Shown here piece after piece: positions 48,701 to 51,463 of a DNA stretch of 64,000 nt. The notes under the pieces are model-generated. The model made no database searches. It saw only the letters and a program-made list of their open reading frames with translations, and had not been told where the DNA came from. The DNA is taken from the NCBI GenBank assembly GCA_029962745.1, contig CM057159.1:31713377-31777376 (forward strand). The letters run 5' to 3'. How positions within the stretch are numbered: the first letter of the stretch is position 1; each line of letters starts with the position of its first letter. A program made the position numbers and the translations under genes. The DNA is from Echinometra lucunter (taxonomy: Eukaryota > Echinodermata > Echinoidea > Camarodonta > Echinometridae).

Positions 48701-49037
48701 GGTTTAATCACGTTTGATGATAATGTTTGTTGGTTGGACGATATTTTATTTTCAATACAAACAGAAAAAGGGGCATTCTTGCTTTTCTTTAAACATGAAA
48801 AACAATGATGCAAAAAAGTACACATATTATGCATGTATGATTTCTTAAGGATCTGAGTGACTTTTTGTCTTCTTTTAGGTCTTCACTGGCAATGTTGACT
48901 ATGATACAGTTGTGTACAACGGACTGCCCGAGCCTAAAGTATGTCGTTATGTCCGTCTAATGCCAATGTCTTGGAATAGTTACATCAGTCTTCGTATGGA
49001 GCTCTATGGTGAAGGCCCTGTCGCAGTCACTGGTTAG
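4796..49037 (+). CDS. Secreted protein with six tandem F5/8 type C (discoidin) domains, 18 exons, 985 residues
   Basis: Joined exons: 4796-4862, 11141-11260, 12703-12923, 13188-13329, 15186-15308, 18718-18926, 19296-19443, 20308-20436, 22748-22956, 24438-24585, 27578-27732, 29348-29521, 29970-30117, 37973-38286, 39277-39424, 41853-42046, 47126-47275, 48879-49037. The total is 2958 nt, or 986 codons with the stop, and all junctions are GT-AG and in frame. Residues 1 to about 22 form a signal peptide. Domains lie at about 23-183, 184-343, 344-505, 506-664, 665-818 and 819-985. Each shows the family hallmarks: LG(M/I/L)E then I....(I/L)TAS, ARLN, QW(I/L)QVDL, (V/I)TGI.TQGR, WVT.(F/Y).V.YS.DG, VF..N.DR.T and R(F/Y)(V/I)RI.P..W...I.(M/L)R.EL.G. 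Family knowledge: such domains bind glycans, phospholipids or proteins at the cell surface or in matrix. There is no transmembrane segment, protease or EGF module, so a multivalent secreted lectin-like or adhesion protein is likely. That function is inference. Predicted N-glycosylation sequons occur in domain 4 (NNT/NTT) and domain 5 (NLT). Confidence 0.9.
6027..6377. mobile_element. MITE with CACACTAAGAAAAAA inverted ends and TA target site
   Basis: The left end CACACTAAGAAAAAA and right end TTTTTTCTTAGCGTG are inverted repeats with one mismatch, and each is flanked by TA. The 351-bp interior is crowded with TGCACC/GGTGCA in both orientations (more than a dozen), so the strand can fold extensively. 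It has no coding capacity. TA duplication suggests mobilisation by a Tc1/mariner-type or other TA-targeting transposase; this is inference. Confidence 0.75.
6605..6950. repeat. Four diverged tandem units containing TTGTGATTGGTTGGA
   Basis: TGTGATTGGTTGGA-like blocks start near 6613, 6704, 6819 and 6931, spaced 91-115 bp. Flanking words such as CGCTG..GCTGAA are also shared. On the minus strand each block carries a CCAAT box (CCAATCA). It looks like a diverged tandem duplication; any promoter role is speculative. Confidence 0.5.
7900..8255. repeat. Purine-rich low-complexity tract
   Basis: Roughly 350 bases almost entirely of A and G on the plus strand (GAGAAAGA, GGAAAAAG and similar), without a stable unit. 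No coding feature. Confidence 0.8.
9035..9175 (+). repeat. SINE-like 3' tail plus (ATT)n
   Basis: GAAGCGCCTTGAGCACCTTG is followed by TGGTGGATACGTGCGCTATG, then CAAATATCC and an ATT-repeat. The 'GCGCCTTGAG...GCGCTAT.(A)AAT...(ATT)n' layout is the familiar end of short retroposons in many deuterostome genomes. A similar tail occurs in reverse at 35735-35810. Family not named. Confidence 0.5.
10195..10405. repeat. GGACAACTCCCCC minisatellite
   Basis: About ten imperfect 18-24 bp units with the core GAC/GGACAACTCCCCCGG (variants GGCAACTCCCC, GGACGTCTCC, GGGCATCTCCCCC). The array ends with the core inverted (GGGGGAGTTGTCCTG), which allows a hairpin. The GC-rich block stands out from its AT-rich surroundings. 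Proline/serine-rich frames across it are artefacts. Confidence 0.8.
11141..11260 (+). CDS. Exon 2: discoidin domain 1, first part (residues 23-62)
   Basis: Phase 1 to phase 1, 120 nt. It encodes TDAWEELGMENGKIKDARIT then ATSCYNMYSCTNRARLNQPR. LGMENG..I.D..ITA.S and ARLN are the typical start of F5/8C domains. It carries a C-x6-C pair in the loop before ARLN, which recurs in domains 3 and 4. Confidence 0.92.
11261..12702 (+). other. Intron 2
   Basis: Donor GTAAGCTA, acceptor TTAAATCTTTAG. AT-rich, with a T-rich stretch near 11740 and 11840, an AAAACGCGTCACGCGTTTT palindrome at 11977-11995, a (GT)n run at 12299-12333 and GA-rich repeats at 12430-12500. 12080-12240 may be a minus-strand retroposon end. 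No exon seen. Confidence 0.75.
12703..12923 (+). CDS. Exon 3: discoidin domain 1, middle (residues 63-136)
   Basis: Phase 1 to phase 0. It shows GGW (domain core), QYIQVDL, VIKGIMTQGQ, YWVTSFKVLYSLDG and IWTT. QGQ replaces the usual QGR. The tail is unusually acidic and Asn/Glu-rich (residues 125-136, EERENEQDN) compared with the sister domains. Donor GTGAGT. Confidence 0.92.
13188..13329 (+). CDS. Exon 4: discoidin domain 1, last part (residues 137-183)
   Basis: Phase 0 to phase 1, 142 nt (148 nt in the other domains, because the terminal GxGPVA motif is replaced by GNTKT). It encodes IFSGNSDRDT, ARFVRIVPVSW and IGLRFELIG. No terminal Cys follows ELIG, unlike classical F5/8C domains that end EL.GC. 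The 264-bp intron before it is unremarkable. Confidence 0.92.
13438..13528. repeat. (CTA)n microsatellite
   Basis: About 90 bp of CTA repeat with one CTT and one ATTA interruption, within intron 4. It passes into an AT-rich (AATA)-like stretch downstream. Confidence 0.95.
13860..14146. mobile_element. Foldback MITE, arms about 130 bp
   Basis: Left arm 13860-13985 (GGGGTACTCCAGCCTGAAAT then TAAGATGATTTGAA) matches the reverse complement of 14025-14146 (GGAATACTCCGACCTTGCAT then TAAGATGATATGAA). Shared inner words include CAAGCAAAA, ATTTCATCGAAAT and GAAAAATAACAAAGTT. No open frame. A deletion derivative of a DNA transposon is likely. Confidence 0.85.
15186..15308 (+). CDS. Exon 5: discoidin domain 2, first part (residues 184-224)
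   Basis: Phase 1 to phase 1. After acceptor GAGCAG it encodes TTEDTPRALGMQSNLIPDSA then ITASTEYS and the ARLN-equivalent RGRLD. A second AG six bases downstream would remove two residues and is also in frame. I chose the first because it sits next to the pyrimidine tract and aligns with exon 14. There is no loop Cys pair here. Confidence 0.88.
15644..15784. mobile_element. Small MITE with GGGCCCCGTTGAAA-type ends
   Basis: Left end TGGGCCCCGTTGAAATTTGT pairs with the reverse complement of the right end (GAAGCCCGTTTCATAAAACT). The inner halves (TTAATAACAACTGCT / AGCAGTTGTTAGTGATAAC) are inverted too, with GATTGGCTG in the middle. It resembles the elements at 49670-49825 and 50485-50646. No coding capacity. 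Confidence 0.75.
15854..16441. mobile_element. Inverted-repeat element filled with GAGACGTCTCC
   Basis: The ends TATCTCACC (15868) and GGTGAGATA (to 16427) are inverted, with pairing extending outward (CTAAGG / CCTTAAG). The interior has many copies of GAGACGTC, AGACGTCTCC and GTCTCCGCGACGTCTCCGAG, often palindromic. It has no convincing coding frame. Probably a non-autonomous DNA transposon with subterminal repeats; superfamily unknown. Confidence 0.7.
16780..17168 (+). pseudogene. LINE reverse-transcriptase C-terminal relic (CR1/jockey-like)
   Basis: From about 16815 the plus frame reads SLKKFSLSGQDLLTVFTSYF, then RPILEYCAPVWHSSLT, an in-frame stop at 16935, IESIQKRGLRIILGQEY, then STLHDRRVNLCIKFALSLEK, ending at TGA 17166-17168. 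Y.RP.LEYC.PVWH...T and IQKR..RIILG are hallmark motifs at the end of non-LTR reverse transcriptases. The internal stop makes it a dead, 5'-truncated copy. Confidence 0.85.
17169..17964 (+). repeat. Probable 3' UTR of the LINE relic, ending in TTGAATC repeats
   Basis: AT-rich non-coding sequence leads to TTGAATAAAGCATATATTGA, then the short direct repeat TTGAATC TTGAATC TTGAA. Short tandem tails of this kind terminate CR1/L2-type elements, so I link it to the relic immediately upstream. Similar tails occur at 34500-34540, 34815-34860 and 56940-56990. Confidence 0.5.
18100..18560 (+). pseudogene. Second LINE reverse-transcriptase relic
   Basis: The plus frames give MLWGYVLPHALYCCTVWSFR then MLNELHKRAILACSI, and after a frameshift CINDLEPPALSVIFVLRDHT then KRTTRNSNKKL. 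This is the typical reverse-transcriptase tail order (VLP...C..VW, L..LHKRA.., ..L.PP.L...F..R....RTT). Frameshifts and stops show it is non-functional. It differs from the copy just upstream, so two insertions lie side by side. Confidence 0.7.
18718..18926 (+). CDS. Exon 6: discoidin domain 2, middle (residues 225-294)
   Basis: Phase 1 to phase 0, 209 nt. It encodes GGW, NQWLQVDLNG, ITGVITQGRQ, RWVTAFKVDYSNDGTNWKT and GSCNGNDK. All core F5/8C positions are present. Donor GTTTGT is weaker than the others. Confidence 0.92.
19296..19443 (+). CDS. Exon 7: discoidin domain 2, last part (residues 295-343)
   Basis: Phase 0 to phase 1, 148 nt. It encodes VFPANSDRNTKVTTEFPIPV, GRFIRIRPYSW, AMRIEILGRGPVA. 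The acceptor TTTTTGAAG is preceded by a short pyrimidine run. It ends in the GxGPVA linker shared by most domains. Intron 6 (18927-19295) has a short G run and nothing else noteworthy. Confidence 0.92.
19444..20307 (+). other. Intron 7
   Basis: AT-rich intron with no recognised repeat or exon apart from a short A run at 19806-19815. Confidence 0.7.
20308..20436 (+). CDS. Exon 8: discoidin domain 3, first part (residues 344-386)
   Basis: Phase 1 to phase 1, 129 nt. It encodes GQRYEPLELGMEDGRIEKDQ, LTASSCYDQQYRC and VDRARLNQGA. It carries the loop Cys pair (C-x6-C) as in domain 1. Donor GTATGC. Confidence 0.92.
20437..22747 (+). other. Intron 8
   Basis: Holds a (TGATC/TGATATG)n short array near 20830, a transposon-like end with GCTACGCCAGTG at 21244-21255 after a GGGGGAGG block, (ATT/ATC)n tracts at 21355-21500 and 21625-21800, a possible SINE-like tail at 21790-21850 and the large trinucleotide array at 22155-22680. 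Confidence 0.75.
22155..22680. repeat. Higher-order TAG/CAG trinucleotide array
   Basis: Blocks of (TAG)n then (CAG)n, each ending CATATAG, are repeated. The CATATA junctions lie at 22264, 22316, 22365, 22414, 22457, 22503 and 22561 (the last as AATATA), giving units of 43-58 bp. Downstream a (TAC)n run meets a (TAG)n run head-on near 22595-22620. Poly-Leu, poly-Ala or poly-Tyr frames across it are not genes. Confidence 0.95.
22748..22956 (+). CDS. Exon 9: discoidin domain 3, middle (residues 387-456)
   Basis: Phase 1 to phase 0, 209 nt, the same length as exon 6. It encodes GAWSA, FQWIQVDF, EGIVTQGKSD and QWVTTYSLQYGSND. QGK replaces QGR, and the S.DG turn is altered to GSND. Donor GTATGT. 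Confidence 0.92.
22957..24437 (+). other. Intron 9
   Basis: Contains a GATA/CAGA run (23178-23212) followed by GAAATGGCCTTTATTTAAAA. In reverse this reads as a retroposon 3' end (AATAAAGGCCATTTC plus (ATCT)n), so a minus-strand LINE remnant may cover roughly 23175-23350. The remainder is AT-rich. Confidence 0.6.
24438..24585 (+). CDS. Exon 10: discoidin domain 3, last part (residues 457-505)
   Basis: Phase 0 to phase 1, 148 nt. It encodes VFHANSDRNTPVTNLLPLPV, TARFVRILPKTW, SMRFDLLGAGPTG. The linker is GAGPTG instead of GxGPVA. Donor GTAAGT. Confidence 0.92.
24880..25602. mobile_element. Foldback element with about 330-bp arms
   Basis: 24880-25230 and 25255-25602 are inverted copies. The outer edges are TCCTTTTCTGTCCTGAGAGC and its partner GAGATATCTACTGCTCTCGG. 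Inner shared words include CATATTGGGAGGTGGG, CAGAAAAGAGCGGAGGAAA and GTTGCCAAGGAG.TGCGCGCC. Arms are roughly 85-90% similar by eye with a loop of a few tens of bases. No transposase frame. It abuts the tandem repeat that follows. Confidence 0.85.
25605..26790. repeat. Degenerate about 156-bp tandem repeat
   Basis: The core CCCATGACAGACGAATTTTC then TGCTGCT..GTGCCCGG recurs with phase points at about 25834, 25990, 26149, 26316 and 26471, spacings 156, 159, 167 and 155 bp, with more decayed copies toward 26790. Each unit also carries GGCCCGAGGGCC and a 'TTGACCTAGTAAACATC' segment. GATGAACGAGGTACC occurs twice near its start and once inverted at the beginning of the window. Confidence 0.8.
26885..27285. 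repeat. (AT)n, (TATATG)n and (TC)n microsatellites
   Basis: Two blocks of dinucleotide TA repeat (26888-26945 and 27170-27262) with TATATG variants, followed by (TC)n at 27266-27284. Tyr/Ile-rich frames across them are artefacts. Confidence 0.95.
27578..27732 (+). CDS. Exon 11: discoidin domain 4, first part (residues 506-557)
   Basis: Phase 1 to phase 0, 155 nt. It encodes ALGIEDRRVASTSMTATSCA, DPKMCVSASRLN and GSWTAD. The loop Cys pair is present. Unlike domains 1-3 this exon runs on past ARLN through GSW, so the intron sits about 12 codons downstream and in phase 0. An NNTT sequon follows the RLN motif. Confidence 0.9.
27733..29347 (+). other. Intron 11
   Basis: A G-rich block (28016-28028) near CACACC repeats, then AT-rich sequence. 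No repeat family or exon is recognised with confidence. Confidence 0.65.
29348..29521 (+). CDS. Exon 12: discoidin domain 4, middle (residues 558-615)
   Basis: Phase 0 to phase 0, 174 nt. It encodes VDDQNQWIQVDLRSAFEVTG, VITQGRD, SWVTSYSISFSTDGMNWAMI and TDCHPGPK. It is shorter than exons 6 and 9 because the 5' boundary moved. Donor GTATGA. Confidence 0.92.
29522..29969 (+). other. Intron 12
   Basis: 448 bp, AT-rich, with AAATAAATAAATGAATAAA near 29600 and ATT-type repeats near 29865. Nothing else seen. Confidence 0.7.
29970..30117 (+). CDS. Exon 13: discoidin domain 4, last part (residues 616-664)
   Basis: Phase 0 to phase 1, 148 nt. It encodes IFRANYDARTTVENTLNPPV, TARFFRLHPVTW, ISLRWELMGKGPVL. 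Donor GTAAGC. The acceptor is TTTCTACAG. Confidence 0.92.
30727..30845. repeat. (ATT)n microsatellite
   Basis: ATT repeats interrupted by ATCATC and CAATT blocks, inside the hAT-like element. Confidence 0.95.
31050..31560. repeat. AAGTGCCCCTTTT degenerate minisatellite
   Basis: About twenty imperfect 22-28 bp units of the form AAGTGCCCCTTTTnnTTTCTGAT. Unit edges drift but GTGCCC and TTCTnAT are kept. It lies inside the hAT-like element; the related block at 40265-40990 follows an ACAGGGGCGGCAG end, and the one at 3025-3320 is inverted. Confidence 0.8.
33109..33594. mobile_element. TTAA-flanked MITE, copy 1
   Basis: TTAA stands at both edges. The ends TTAAAGGGGGTATCCAATG and (reverse) TTAAAGTGATTACACAATG match at 14 of 19 positions. 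The interior contains the 41-bp near-palindrome GGTACCCACTTTGACGTCA-AAA-(inverse), with two TGACGTCA sites. It is about 90% or more identical by eye to 47857-48334. TTAA duplication is typical of piggyBac and Kolobok families. Confidence 0.85.
34500..34860. repeat. Short (GACTTCAA)n and (TTGAA)n retroposon-type tails
   Basis: AAGACTTCAAGACTTCAAGA at 34501 followed by ATTTTATTCCATTTCC reads in reverse as an AATAAAAT signal and short tandem tail. CCTTGAATTGAAGTGAAGTG at 34821 reads the same way on the plus strand. They may be ends of LINE copies. No coding part is left. Confidence 0.45.
35735..35815 (-). repeat. SINE-like tail in reverse
   Basis: In reverse complement: GAGCATTTAATCAAAATGGA, AAAGACGCTATAGAAATCCT and then (ATT)n. 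The layout matches the tail at 9035-9175. Retroposon ancestry is inferred. Confidence 0.45.
35941..37758. mobile_element. 1.8-kb inverted-repeat element with repeated GGTAACTGACGTTAC
   Basis: The left end GTCATGCGTCATAAACTCGC pairs with the reverse complement of the right end (GTCATGCGTCATGAGGTCGC), and pairing continues through CCCCTAAAA / CTCCTTTT. Flanks CCTATAATG and CCTATATAATG look like a target duplication with a 2-bp change. Copies of GGTAACTGACGTTAC occur near 36912, 37091 and 37285, with a partial copy (GTAACTGACATTACGC) at once following the last. No coding frame is seen. Superfamily unknown. Confidence 0.7.
37973..38286 (+). CDS. Exon 14: discoidin domain 5, first and middle parts fused (residues 665-769)
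   Basis: Phase 1 to phase 0, 314 nt. It encodes VTDTPEKLGLEDYRIPTGAL, TASSQYSATYAPDKARLNLN, GWLARLRDTSQWLQINLMG, YQVTGIITQGRTNADNWVTA and YRVAYGSS. The intron that splits this half of every other domain is missing. No loop Cys pair. An NLT sequon lies near the end. Donor GTACGT. Confidence 0.93.
38546..39041. mobile_element. TTAA-flanked MITE, second family
   Basis: TTAAAGGCATTGGCTAAC at the left and GTTAACCAATGCCTTTAA at the right are inverted with one mismatch, with TTAA as the outermost bases on both sides. Pairing continues weakly inward (TTTAAAAAAATTTC / GATTTTTTTAAAATC). About 496 bp with no coding capacity. Confidence 0.8.
39119..39226. repeat. Partial copy of the CAGCCAATCA MITE
   Basis: GCTCAACAGCCAATCAAAAT then CCATGAAAGTTACCATTGAT and GCAAGTTTTGTGCAACGG match the right half of 49670-49825. 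The left terminus is missing or diverged. Confidence 0.65.
39277..39424 (+). CDS. Exon 15: discoidin domain 5, last part (residues 770-818)
   Basis: Phase 0 to phase 1, 148 nt. It encodes VFPGNKDRSTEVTNYFAPPV, IIRILPNTWNGYIGMRVELL and GLGPVA. Donor GTAGGA. The acceptor AATATATAAAG lacks a strong pyrimidine tract, as for exon 7. Confidence 0.92.
39425..41852 (+). other. Intron 15
   Basis: GA-rich low complexity (39770-39845), a repeat fragment with CTATCAAAATACCCTGGAGC at 39934-39953 that recurs inverted at 47605-47630, the AAGTGCCCCTTTT minisatellite (40265-40990), a run of over 20 C (41044-41065) and AT-rich sequence with CTCCGGGCTATATAGGGTTA near 41713. Confidence 0.75.
40240..41065. repeat. 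AAGTGCCCCTTTT minisatellite, second plus-orientation block
   Basis: After ACAGGGGCGGCAGAGC, which resembles a hAT-type left end, about thirty degenerate units run to 40990, ending in a poly-C tract. It is the same unit family as 31050-31560. This could be a diverged relative of the hAT-like element, but I could not find a matching right end. Confidence 0.65.
41853..42046 (+). CDS. Exon 16: discoidin domain 6, first part (residues 819-883)
   Basis: Phase 1 to phase 0, 194 nt. It encodes a short linker (DLGVSSLLRK), PLGIESGLIPDSSFSASSQY, ARLNQRKVGSYYGSWIAR and VDQWIQ, and stops right before VDL. The internal intron is thus 3-prime of that in domain 4. No loop Cys pair. Donor GTGAAT is weak and the readthrough frame soon stops. 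Confidence 0.9.
44250..44525 (-). pseudogene. LINE reverse-transcriptase relic
   Basis: In reverse: ANYRPISFSLHLMQKNVAYH, then HATSHNILYPIQ, a stop, and after more stops and a frameshift MDFVVMDFSQAFKVAIHRF. A.YRPIS, H.IL...Q.GFR and the (L/M)DFS.AFD.V.H catalytic block are standard non-LTR reverse-transcriptase motifs. The second Asp of the DFSKAFD block is already lost (SQAFK). Dead fragment, CR1/jockey/L2-type. Confidence 0.8.
45288..45340. repeat. (CATA)n microsatellite
   Basis: ATACATACATAC repeat of about 50 bp with CGCATACATA and TATATA variants at its end. Confidence 0.95.
46745..46790. repeat. Poly-C tract
   Basis: Two long C runs separated by TCCCTCC. It lies just inside a GTTACGCCACTG transposon-like end. 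Length is likely unreliable in the assembly. Confidence 0.9.
47126..47275 (+). CDS. Exon 17: discoidin domain 6, middle (residues 884-933)
   Basis: Phase 0 to phase 0, 150 nt. It encodes VDLLRPYRIVGVATQGRPAV, NQYVKTFKLACSMDGATFDT and KACNTGADK. WVT is changed to YVK. It has two Cys in this segment, and another (KVCRYVR) follows in exon 18. Donor GTATGT. Confidence 0.92.
47276..48878 (+). other. Intron 17
   Basis: A repeat fragment starting CAGGAGCGGCACCAGGATAT near 47603, MITE copy 2 (47857-48334) and AT-rich sequence. No exon recognised. Confidence 0.7.
47857..48334. mobile_element. TTAA MITE, copy 2
   Basis: Nearly identical to 33109-33594 from ATGCTGAAACAATGTTAG onward, in the same orientation, ending GTAATCACTTTAA. 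Its left terminus is shortened (TTAACACATGCTG). Here the 41-bp palindrome is perfect: GGTACCCACTTTGACGTCA, AAA, then the exact inverse. Confidence 0.85.
48879..49037 (+). CDS. Exon 18: discoidin domain 6, last part and stop (residues 934-985)
   Basis: Starts in phase 0 with VFTGNVDYDTVVYNGLPEPK, then RYVRLMPMSWNSYISLRMEL and GEGPVAVTG before TAG at 49035-49037. In every other domain the exon splices out right after GxGPVA. Here it reads three codons further and stops. GTTAGT within GGTTAGTC could in principle still act as a phase-1 donor, so an alternative longer isoform is not excluded. Confidence 0.88.
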   Translation, partial: VFTGNVDYDTVVYNGLPEPKVCRYVRLMPMSWNSYISLRMELYGEGPVAVTG

Positions 49038-49089
49038 TCTCAAAACCAAACGCTCTTTGGCATATCACTTTTCAGCTTGAAGGGTCTTT

Positions 49090-49135
49090 TGAGTAGGAGT
49101 AATAGTAGTAGCAGTAGAAGAAGAAGAAGAAGAAG

Positions 49136-49167
<32 letters not shown>

Positions 49168-49270
49168 GTAGTAGTAGTAGCAGAAATAATAGAAGTAAAA
49201 GTAGTACCAGGGCAGAAGGAGTAGTAGTAGTAATAGTGGTAGTAGTTGTAGTAGTAGTAGTAGTAGTAAC

Positions 49271-49310
<40 letters not shown>

Positions 49311-49322
49311 CTAGTAGTAGTG

Positions 49323-49371
<49 letters not shown>

Positions 49372-49455
49372 TAGTAGTGGTGGTAGTAGTAGTGGTAGTA
49401 GTGGTAGTAGTAGTGGTAGTAGTAGTGGTAGAAGTGTTAGTGATAGTAGTACTGA
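49090..49455. repeat. (GAA)n and (GTA)n trinucleotide array
   Basis: About 55 bp of GAA repeat followed by about 250 bp of GTA/GTG repeat starting 53 bases after the stop codon, so it probably lies in the 3' UTR. Poly-Val, poly-Leu or poly-Arg frames are artefacts. Confidence 0.95.
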
Positions 49456-49669
49456 AAAATTCATAATTATGAGACAGAAAAGAAAGTATGAAATAGAATA
49501 ATTTATTTCAACATAAAGTAACAACTGATTTCATTATCAAAATCATAAGGCAGTAGCTAATTTCAATACAATATGAATTGATTCCAGTCATTTATGTTGC
49601 AGTACAATTCTCCCTTATGTTTCCACAAAGATTTGTGCCCATGTACCCATACAAAAGAGAGTGCACCTG

Positions 49670-49825
49670 AGCCCCGTTGCATAAAACTTACCATTGATGG
49701 TAACTCTGCCATCAATGGTAACTACCATGGTAACATGCTCAACAGCCAATCAAATTCAAGGTTTCTATAGAAGTTACCATTGATGGCAAAGTTATCATCT
49801 ATGGTGAGTTTCATGCAATGGGGTC
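49670..49825. mobile_element. MITE with GCCCCGTTGCATAAAAC ends
   Basis: GCCCCGTTGCATAAAACTTA and the reverse complement of the right end (GACCCCATTGCATGAAACTC) are inverted; both continue into ACCATnGATGG. The centre has nested ACCATTGATGGTAACT copies and CAGCCAATCA. Related to 15644-15784 and 39119-39226. Confidence 0.8.
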
Positions 49826-50446
49826 CTGTAGTATTATTCACCTTTCCTAATCATGCTACTTTCATTTCCAAACCATATCTCTCTACTTGTTTTCTTTGTG
49901 TACAGCATGAGTCATCAATGATACCGGACAAGAGCAAGTGGATTCATGGAACAGCCCCCGATGATGGATATATAATAATTTCTTATTATTGATTTCATTT
50001 TAATAGTTGCTTAATTTCAAAGTAATCATAATCTATTCTAGGGATTGGTGTCTTCAGAACTACATCTACTTCAAATATTCATTTTGTAGTTTTGGGGGGG
50101 TGTTTTTCAGAGATAATTTTTACCGGTTAGGGATGGTTTTTCCTAAAAAACCAATTTTTATACTACATCTATGTAAAAGAATTAATAGTCATTACTGTAA
50201 TAATGAATTCTTGTGTATGTCTTTTCTTTCAAAGCTCCACAAACGATTGGGGCCCTCTGTATTAACAAGAAGAGAGGGTTAGCAAAGGGGTTTAATGCTG
50301 GCCTGAAATTACAAGCTTATTTGCTTATTAAATTCATGAAATTTACTTTTGAAGATGTTTTACATGTGATTTACAGCTGCATTATACCATCTTCTGGAGG
50401 ATGTGAAAAGCTTTGTCAAAATTTTTCTACATTTATCTACAAAATG

Positions 50447-50452
50447 AATAAA
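50447..50452 (+). terminator. Candidate polyadenylation signal
   Basis: AATAAA in ATGAATAAATTTTATTAAAC, about 1.4 kb after the stop codon. A second AATAAA lies at 50791-50796 (CCAAATAAAATC). Which is used cannot be told from sequence alone. Confidence 0.35.
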
Positions 50453-50484
50453 TTTTATTAAACCATTCATTGCTGAATCAAAAT

Positions 50485-50646
50485 CAGGGGCCTGTAACAC
50501 AAAGGTTTGCAGTAAATCGCAAATTTGAAATAACCATTCTGATTGGTCCAGGGTCACCTTTTTGAACGTGATGTGCATGAAACAATGGTCTTGATTGGCT
50601 GTTACAACTTTGCGATTAATTGCAAATCTTTTTGATATGGGGCCCA
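50485..50646. mobile_element. MITE with CAGGGGCCTGTAACACAAAG-type ends
   Basis: The left end through TTTGCAGTAAATCGCAAA pairs with the reverse complement of the right end (TGGGCCCCATATCAAAAAGA then TTTGCAATTAATCGCAAAG). ATTGGTCC and ATTGGCTG sit inside. About 160 bp. Confidence 0.8.
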
Positions 50647-50869
50647 GATCTGAAAAGGAGCTTTCATAAATTTTGAATTGTAATCTGAAAATACTTCTCA
50701 AAAATAAGTTTTGATTCATAACAGTGTATCTTGGTACATGTATATGGCTAATAACATGCGACTGTATTGGATTTCTAATGAATGCATCCAAATAAAATCA
50801 CTTAGGTGAAAATGACTACTAGATTTTCTTGGTTTGTATTTCTTTGAATTTGCAGTTGATGTAATTCAT

Positions 50870-51463
50870 TTAAAGGAGAATGCATCATCACACACATCAA
50901 TGTGCTTGCAGTGAATGAAGAAAAACAAGAAAGACTAACCAGTGAAAGTTTGGGCAAAATCGGACAATCTCTTCAAGAGTTGTAAATTTTTAAAGTTTAA
51001 TTAAATCATTATTATGGGGATCCTTTAAGTTGGCAACTCCACCAGCATCTGTGATGTCATTGTGGAGAACTCTCCATTCATTTTGTACACAGAATTTAAC
51101 TCTTTTTTTTCATTTTCAAGAAAAACAGAAATTTTTTATGTACTGTTCGAGTATGTCATGGCTACATCAAATCTGCATGCATTTTGGGAAAAATTCTGTT
51201 GATTCCCGACTTACAATTTTATGCAAATCACGTTTTTACAAAAATTATGTACAAAATGATTGCAGAGTTGTCTGTGATGACATTACAGAGGCTGGCAAAG
51301 TTGCCAACTTTAAGGATCCCCATAATAGGGATTTACATAAACTTTTCAAAATTCAGAACTCTTGAACAGATTGTCCGATTTAGCTCAGACATTCACTGTT
51401 TACTCTTTCTTGTTCATCTTCATTCACTGAAAGCACACTGATGCCAAGTTTCATTCTCCTTAA
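50870..51463. mobile_element. TTAA-type foldback element, arms over 200 bp
   Basis: The arms 50870-51100 and 51265-51463 are inverted. The ends are TTAAAGGAGAATG and CATTCTCCTTAA. Shared inner words include CAGTGAATGAAGA, AATCGGACAATCT, TATTATGGGGATCCTTTAAG and GTTGGCAACT. The 111-residue plus frame at 51030-51365 crosses the loop and is not a convincing gene. Confidence 0.88.

Larger units (their letters stand above)
49456..50870 (+). other. Probable 3' UTR / flank of the discoidin gene
   Basis: AT-rich, containing two MITEs (49670-49825, 50485-50646) and AATAAA signals. No further discoidin exon is seen before the minus-strand exon at 57.6 kb. Confidence 0.5.

Noticed and set aside
49072..49524. 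Long poly-Leu/Phe (minus) and poly-Arg/Val (plus) frames
   Set aside because: Products of the (GAA)n(GTA)n repeat just after the discoidin stop codon.
51030..51365. 111-codon plus frame
   Set aside because: It lies across the loop and arms of the foldback at 50870-51463, without splice sites or motifs of a gene.
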